DNA of 62,000 nucleotides, taken from NCBI RefSeq assembly GCF_963678635.1, contig NC_087066.1, positions 37,398,673 to 37,460,672 of the forward strand, written 5' to 3'. The first letter of the stretch is position 1. Each line of letters begins with the position of its first letter. Source of the DNA: Symsagittifera roscoffensis. Its lineage: Eukaryota > Xenacoelomorpha > Acoela > Convolutidae. The notes beneath the pieces were generated by a model. It ran no database searches, was not told where the DNA came from, and was given only the letters and a program-made list of their open reading frames with translations. The translations under genes and the position numbers were made by a program. This document shows, piece after piece, positions 57,994-62,000 of the stretch.

Positions 57994-58424
57994 CAGGGGC
58001 GGATCTAGGATTTTCTCGAGGGGGGGGGCGGATTTTCAAAAAAAATCGAAAATTTTGTCAACCCTTTTTTTAGGTCGACCAAATTGATTTTCCTAATTCT
58101 GCCATAGAACTAAAAAGACCCTGTTTTGGTCAGATTTTCTGCGCCGCAGTCAAAATTTAAAAAAAAAGGCTAAAAAAGACGTTTTTAGGCTTTTTTTGGA
58201 AAATTTTGACCAAAAAATTGCGTTTTTTCGGCGCGCGCTCCCCCCTCAAAATTAGCATATATTTGGCTTGGCGCCAAAGGAGCCTTTAGAAAACGTTTTA
58301 GGGTCCGTCAGCCAAAAATGGATATCTCAAAATAGTACAAAGGGGGACCCTTTGGGTCGGCTGGGAGTCGAATCCCTGAGAGAAGGGGTGTCCGCCCCCC
58401 CCCCCCCCCCTAAATCCGCCCCTG
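57994..58424 (+). mobile_element. hAT-type MITE with perfect target-site duplication
   Basis: 431 bases from CAGGGGCGGATCTAGG to TAAATCCGCCCCTG. It is flanked on both sides by ATATGAAA (57986-57993 and 58425-58432), a perfect 8-base duplication that fixes the ends. It is the most complete copy here and retains the TTTTTTCGGCGCGCGCTCCC landmark and GGGACCCTTTGGGTCGGCTG. It is non-coding. Confidence 0.92.
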
Positions 58425-58432
58425 ATATGAAA

Positions 58433-59644
58433 TCAGTTTGAATACATACCATTTGTCTAAACTTTTCAGGAACTTATTATATAACTTCTTGCGAATACGA
58501 GAATTCAAGTGTGCCTGAGCATACAAACAAAGCGACAATAAAAAACGGAAACCAAGCAAGATATCAGGAATAACTCAACTAATATAAACTTTTGTTTCAG
58601 CAATCGTCAAATTTTGAAAACTCCATGTTTTTCATCAAATGCTTTTCAGGTTATCATTACTTTTTTTCTAGATTACAACATTTTTTAAGATCTTATAACA
58701 TTATCGCTCTGATCATAGATACAATTGAGTTGCTTGTCTCGGGATTTGCTTAAACGTATCGAATAAGCTTTTCAACAGCAAGCAACATATTCGAAAACTT
58801 TTAGAGGGCTCCTATGGAGATGTTTTAGCAAAAATACACCGCAACTTTGTTAACTTCATTTTTGGTTTAACTAATCGCGAGTCAACTTTAAACATTGGAG
58901 ATGAGCATAAGAAAAGCTTCGACTTGAAGAGGCGGGTAATATCTATCGGCAGCCAATCCCAATTTGAAGAATTAAGTTTGTTTCACCTCTGAAGTGTCGC
59001 GAGATCAAACAAACAGTAAAACAAAAAATAACAATGTTTTTGCTACGTCAAAACCCTTTTGTTTGTTTTGAGCAATCAAAAACGTCTTCACCTATTCCTG
59101 TTGTCTGCCAACAATTTACGTCAATCGATAAAATAGAGAACTTTATACCAAAAATCATGCGACTCATGTAAATGGTGGTTTGTTCTTTGTTTTTAGCATA
59201 AAAGTTGTAATTTTTTGTTTTTATCATCGAGGTCATTGAGCCCGCCCACAATTAAACTGAAAAGTTGCTTTAACTTGAGCACAAGCAAGATCTTCAGTTT
59301 TATGATGATATTGTCTGAGACATTTTTTTCAACCAAACTAAACGTTTCTCTTAATCTCGTCAAGACTTTCCATTACCTTGGCCGGATCTTGCATCACATT
59401 TTATTCTCATTTTATTTCATATTTTAATTTTAGTTTGTTGGCTTTTCATACTTTAATTTTTTCGATATATTTTTTTATACGTTTTTTATACTTTTATCAA
59501 AAACAAAATGTATTTTTAAGATGTTTACACTTTTACTTTTCCTTTTGCTTTAATTTTTTTTTAATTTTTAAGTTTTTTTATACTTTTACTTTTGCTGTAA
59601 CTGTTTTAATTTATATGTATTTATATTTTTAATTTGTGTTCTAG
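58433..59644. other. End of the long presumed receptor intron
   Basis: AT-rich, without recognised elements. From about 59400 it becomes very T-rich and forms an extended pyrimidine-biased approach to the acceptor TTTGTGTTCTAG at 59633-59644. Confidence 0.55.
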
Positions 59645-59878
59645 GCAATCTGCTGTACTCTTCTGTCGAGTGTTTCTGGATCGGCCTCCTCGTCCTCTTC
59701 CTCTCCCTGGTGGGAACAGTGGCCAACTGCGTGGTGCTGGCCATGTTCGTGTCCAGAAAAGAAAAACAGATGTCCGACCACCTCATCATCTACATGACGT
59801 CACTCGCCCTCCTCGGCTGTTCAGTGCAGATGCCAATGCAATATTTCCTACTTTTCAATGCACACGACCCCATAATGG
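59645..59878 (+). CDS. Class A GPCR exon, TM1 to TM2
   Basis: A 234-base exon lies between TGTTCTAG and GG|GTGAGT, entered and left in phase 1. It encodes a helix 1 (FWIGLLVLFLSLVGTVAN...) with the GxxxN signature in VGTVANCVVLAMF, including Asn 1.50. A charged first intracellular loop (SRKEKQMSDH) and helix 2 (LIIYMTSLALLGCSV) follow. The exon ends in the first extracellular loop (FNAHDPIMG). The usual Asp 2.50 of the LAxxD motif appears to be Gly in LALLG, which is unusual because this Asp binds the allosteric sodium ion in most class A receptors. Exon GC content and codon choice differ from the AT-rich intron. Exact subfamily (opsin-like, peptide, other) is not determinable from two helices. 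The rest of the receptor lies beyond the window. Confidence 0.8.
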
Positions 59879-61692
59879 GTGAGTCACCAACAATTTTGGA
59901 AACTTTCGAAACTTTTGGGGTAGGGGATTTCAAAATATATAACAAGTATAACAATAACAAGTCTAGTTATAGTTGCACAAGCTATAAATTGTTTTGCATG
60001 TTGTAATACAATACACCTGTCATTAATGTATTTTGATAAACTACCCTTTTTTCTCAAAAAGAGACAAAGAACTCTTAAAATTTGTATTTTTTGACAAGAC
60101 ACGTACCATAAATGTGTGATCCGTGACAAAAAAGCAGGAACAATTTTTGGTTTTGATGTTTCATCCCTTGTTTCGCGACGGGCTTGAAGGCAATTTTTTT
60201 TCTGTCCTTTTTCTACTGATACAAAAAAACTCTGAGCGTTTTAGAAGCATTCATCACAAGTACTTGCATGGCCAAAGTATTTTGAAATAATTCATGATGA
60301 TATTCAGCCCAGTAAGAGCAATTCGCCCTCGTAAGGTAATCTGAAAATTTTCAGGAGTTTTTTTCCGTCGATGCGGTTAATTCGTTCCATATTCTGCCAG
60401 AGAATCTTCTACAAGAGTGAATAATTTTTGGAATTTCTATAAAAATTTTCTATTTGATTTAGCGAATCTCCGAACTCCTAAACTGTTTGTTCCACCCCTC
60501 TATTCTAAAGATCATAACAACCGTCGCTATTAGGTATTGCCTCAAGCTTTTTTTAATCGCCGAAAACAGTTTAAAGGAGTTTATTTTAAGTAATCACGGA
60601 TAAAAATCAATTTTGTGGTTATAAAGATAAAGTTTTGTAGGAAAAGCTACTATCGTATACGTTTCTTGTCGAAAATGTTCTTCAATTACAAACTTCTTAC
60701 TGTACTTAATCGAAAAAAGATCATCTCTTGTAACACTCTATGAGCAAAAAGATCGCAGGTAACTTTTGAGAAGAAGAATTTCAGAGAGTTTTTACCAAAA
60801 AAGTGTTGTTTTGGGATTATAAAGTATAGTAGAATTCGGATGAGACATGACGACGATGCAACACTCTATGATAGAGGCGATGCAACACTCTCTAAAATAG
60901 AGCCAATTTTTTTCATTGCAGAAAACATTGGTGAATAACGTTCAAACTTATAAATTGTTTCAACCACAACTTTTTTTAATGAAAACAAGAGGGTTTGAAA
61001 CTGACATTTTTGTCTTATGGAACAATTAGTGCTCACAGATTTTTCATTTTTTCCCCCAAGCTACCGGTATTCGGTAGAATTAATCCAGCTCAAGTTTTCC
61101 ATTTTTCTAAAATATTGATACAAAGGATTAAAATCTACATCAGACAGACAGACATGCTAGGGGGCAGTGGAGACATCCAGGAAGCAGTCTTTTCCTTGAG
61201 TTTTTTGGCATAACTTCAAATACTGTAGCAGCCCAATGTGAGGCTAGTGGTAAATCTTTTATCCCCGTGCTTGACAAGTCTATTCCGAGTTAGAACGAAC
61301 GTCGATGTTTTAAGTATCAAAAACTTTTTACTTTCTTCTAATTAAAGAAATTACCAAACTCTAACGCAACTGGTTTGTCAGCAGGTCTAATTGAAGCTAA
61401 TTAACTATTCTGACATCTCGAAATAGCACCGGTTTTTGAAATTCATGAAAAAAATGTGTTAAGGTGGTTCTTATTGTCCGATAAAAACTGTTTCAAATTT
61501 TTCCACATTTTAATTATTTTAACTTTACATGCTCACGTATATAATACATTTATGTATGATCATAGAACTCCTGTTCCGACATATCAAACACAAAGTACAA
61601 AAGGTATTTTTTTTCTCACTTTTGACCACCTCTAAAGTACTCGGAAAATATCAGGTATGATATCATAATAAAGCTAAATCAGCCGCCGTGAC
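59879..61692. other. Start of the downstream receptor intron
   Basis: AT-rich DNA after the GTGAGT donor. The words ACGATGCAACACTCTATGAT and GCGATGCAACACTCTCTAAA at about 60852 and 60878 are a small tandem repeat. No further exon with transmembrane-like coding was found before the window ends. Confidence 0.5.
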
Positions 61693-62000
61693 CAGGGGCG
61701 GATCTAGGATTTTCTTGAGGGGGGGGGGGCGGATTTTCAAAAAATTTTCCAAAATTTTGACGACTTTTTTTTTTTTTTTTAGGTCGACCAAATTGATTTT
61801 TTGAGCTCTCCCAAAGCTTTGTTTTGCCCCTATTTCGGCAAAATTTCCTGCGCCGCAGGCAAATTTTTGAAAAAATCAGTAAAAAAGGCGTTTTTAGGCA
61901 CATTTTGGAAAATTTTGACCAAAAATTGCGTTTTTTCGGCGCGCGCTCCCCCCTCAAAACTAGTAAATATTGGCGCCAAAGGCGCCTTTAGAAAAATTTC
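61693..62000 (+). mobile_element. hAT-type MITE, cut by window edge
   Basis: It begins CAGGGGCGGATCTAGG and follows the copy at 57994 closely (GTCGACCAAATTGATTTTTT, GCGCCGCAGGCAAATTTTTG, TTTTTTCGGCGCGCGCTCCC, ATTGGCGCCAAAGGCGCC). The right terminus and target duplication lie outside. The expected left duplication would be CCGCCGTGAC-derived text just before 61693. A 92-residue minus-strand frame here (61957-61679) is a by-product of the repeat. Confidence 0.88.

Noticed and set aside
58350-58380. GGGAGTCGAATCCC-like word considered as a tRNA T-arm.
   Set aside because: No acceptor stem, D-arm or anticodon arm surrounds it and it lies in the hAT MITE.
59710-60006. Continuous open frame running past the receptor exon.
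   Set aside because: The consensus donor at 59879, and the abrupt change to AT-rich, Asn/Tyr/Lys-rich text, show that the exon ends at 59878.

Overview
The window looks like animal nuclear DNA: AT-rich, intron-bearing, with no operons and no dense gene packing, and filled with decayed transposons, short inverted-repeat elements and locally duplicated satellite-like blocks. The host gene content is very low. No rRNA, tRNA, CRISPR or prokaryotic feature was recognised. The species cannot be named from the sequence; an invertebrate with a repeat-swollen genome is the most that can be inferred.

The one convincing host gene is a class A (rhodopsin-like) G-protein-coupled receptor on the + strand. 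A good coding exon at 59645-59878 carries transmembrane helices 1 and 2, has consensus acceptor and donor sites, and is GC-richer than its surroundings. A small first exon at 20512-20620 has a strong start context and a GTAAGT donor. It ends in phase 1, exactly the phase the helix-1 exon needs. If the two belong together, the intron between them is about 39 kb and holds most of the repeats listed here; further exons lie beyond the right edge.

Layout. 1-8840: tandem and segmental duplications, namely a roughly 1.0-kb higher-order repeat, two near-identical copies of a block carrying a dead non-LTR retrotransposon, and between them a CpG-rich array of 109-bp units that flips orientation near 6850. 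8840-20500: mostly unassigned AT-rich DNA, with a dead FLYWCH/Mutator-like transposase on the minus strand (14995-15760), a palindromic MITE, a 1.05-kb tandem duplication and a small TIR element. 20512-25234: exon 1, a TIR-like element and two hAT-type MITE copies. 25235-29335: a 5'-truncated Ty3/gypsy retrotransposon on the minus strand. 29900-52300: at least eight long copies, plus fragments, of a ~0.5-kb repeat family with a hairpin at each end (an older copy lies at 11269), together with hAT MITEs, a duplicated candidate exon end and an inverted-repeat cluster. 53369-57680: three tandem 1.2-1.4-kb units with poly-C/poly-G hairpins and a TIR element. 57994-62000: further hAT MITEs and the receptor exon.

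Nothing suggests that the mobile elements cooperate with the receptor gene. They appear to be passengers in and around its long intron. The most unusual items are the hairpin-ended repeat family, the huge phase-matched receptor intron, the GC-rich inverted satellite and the poly-C hairpin array.
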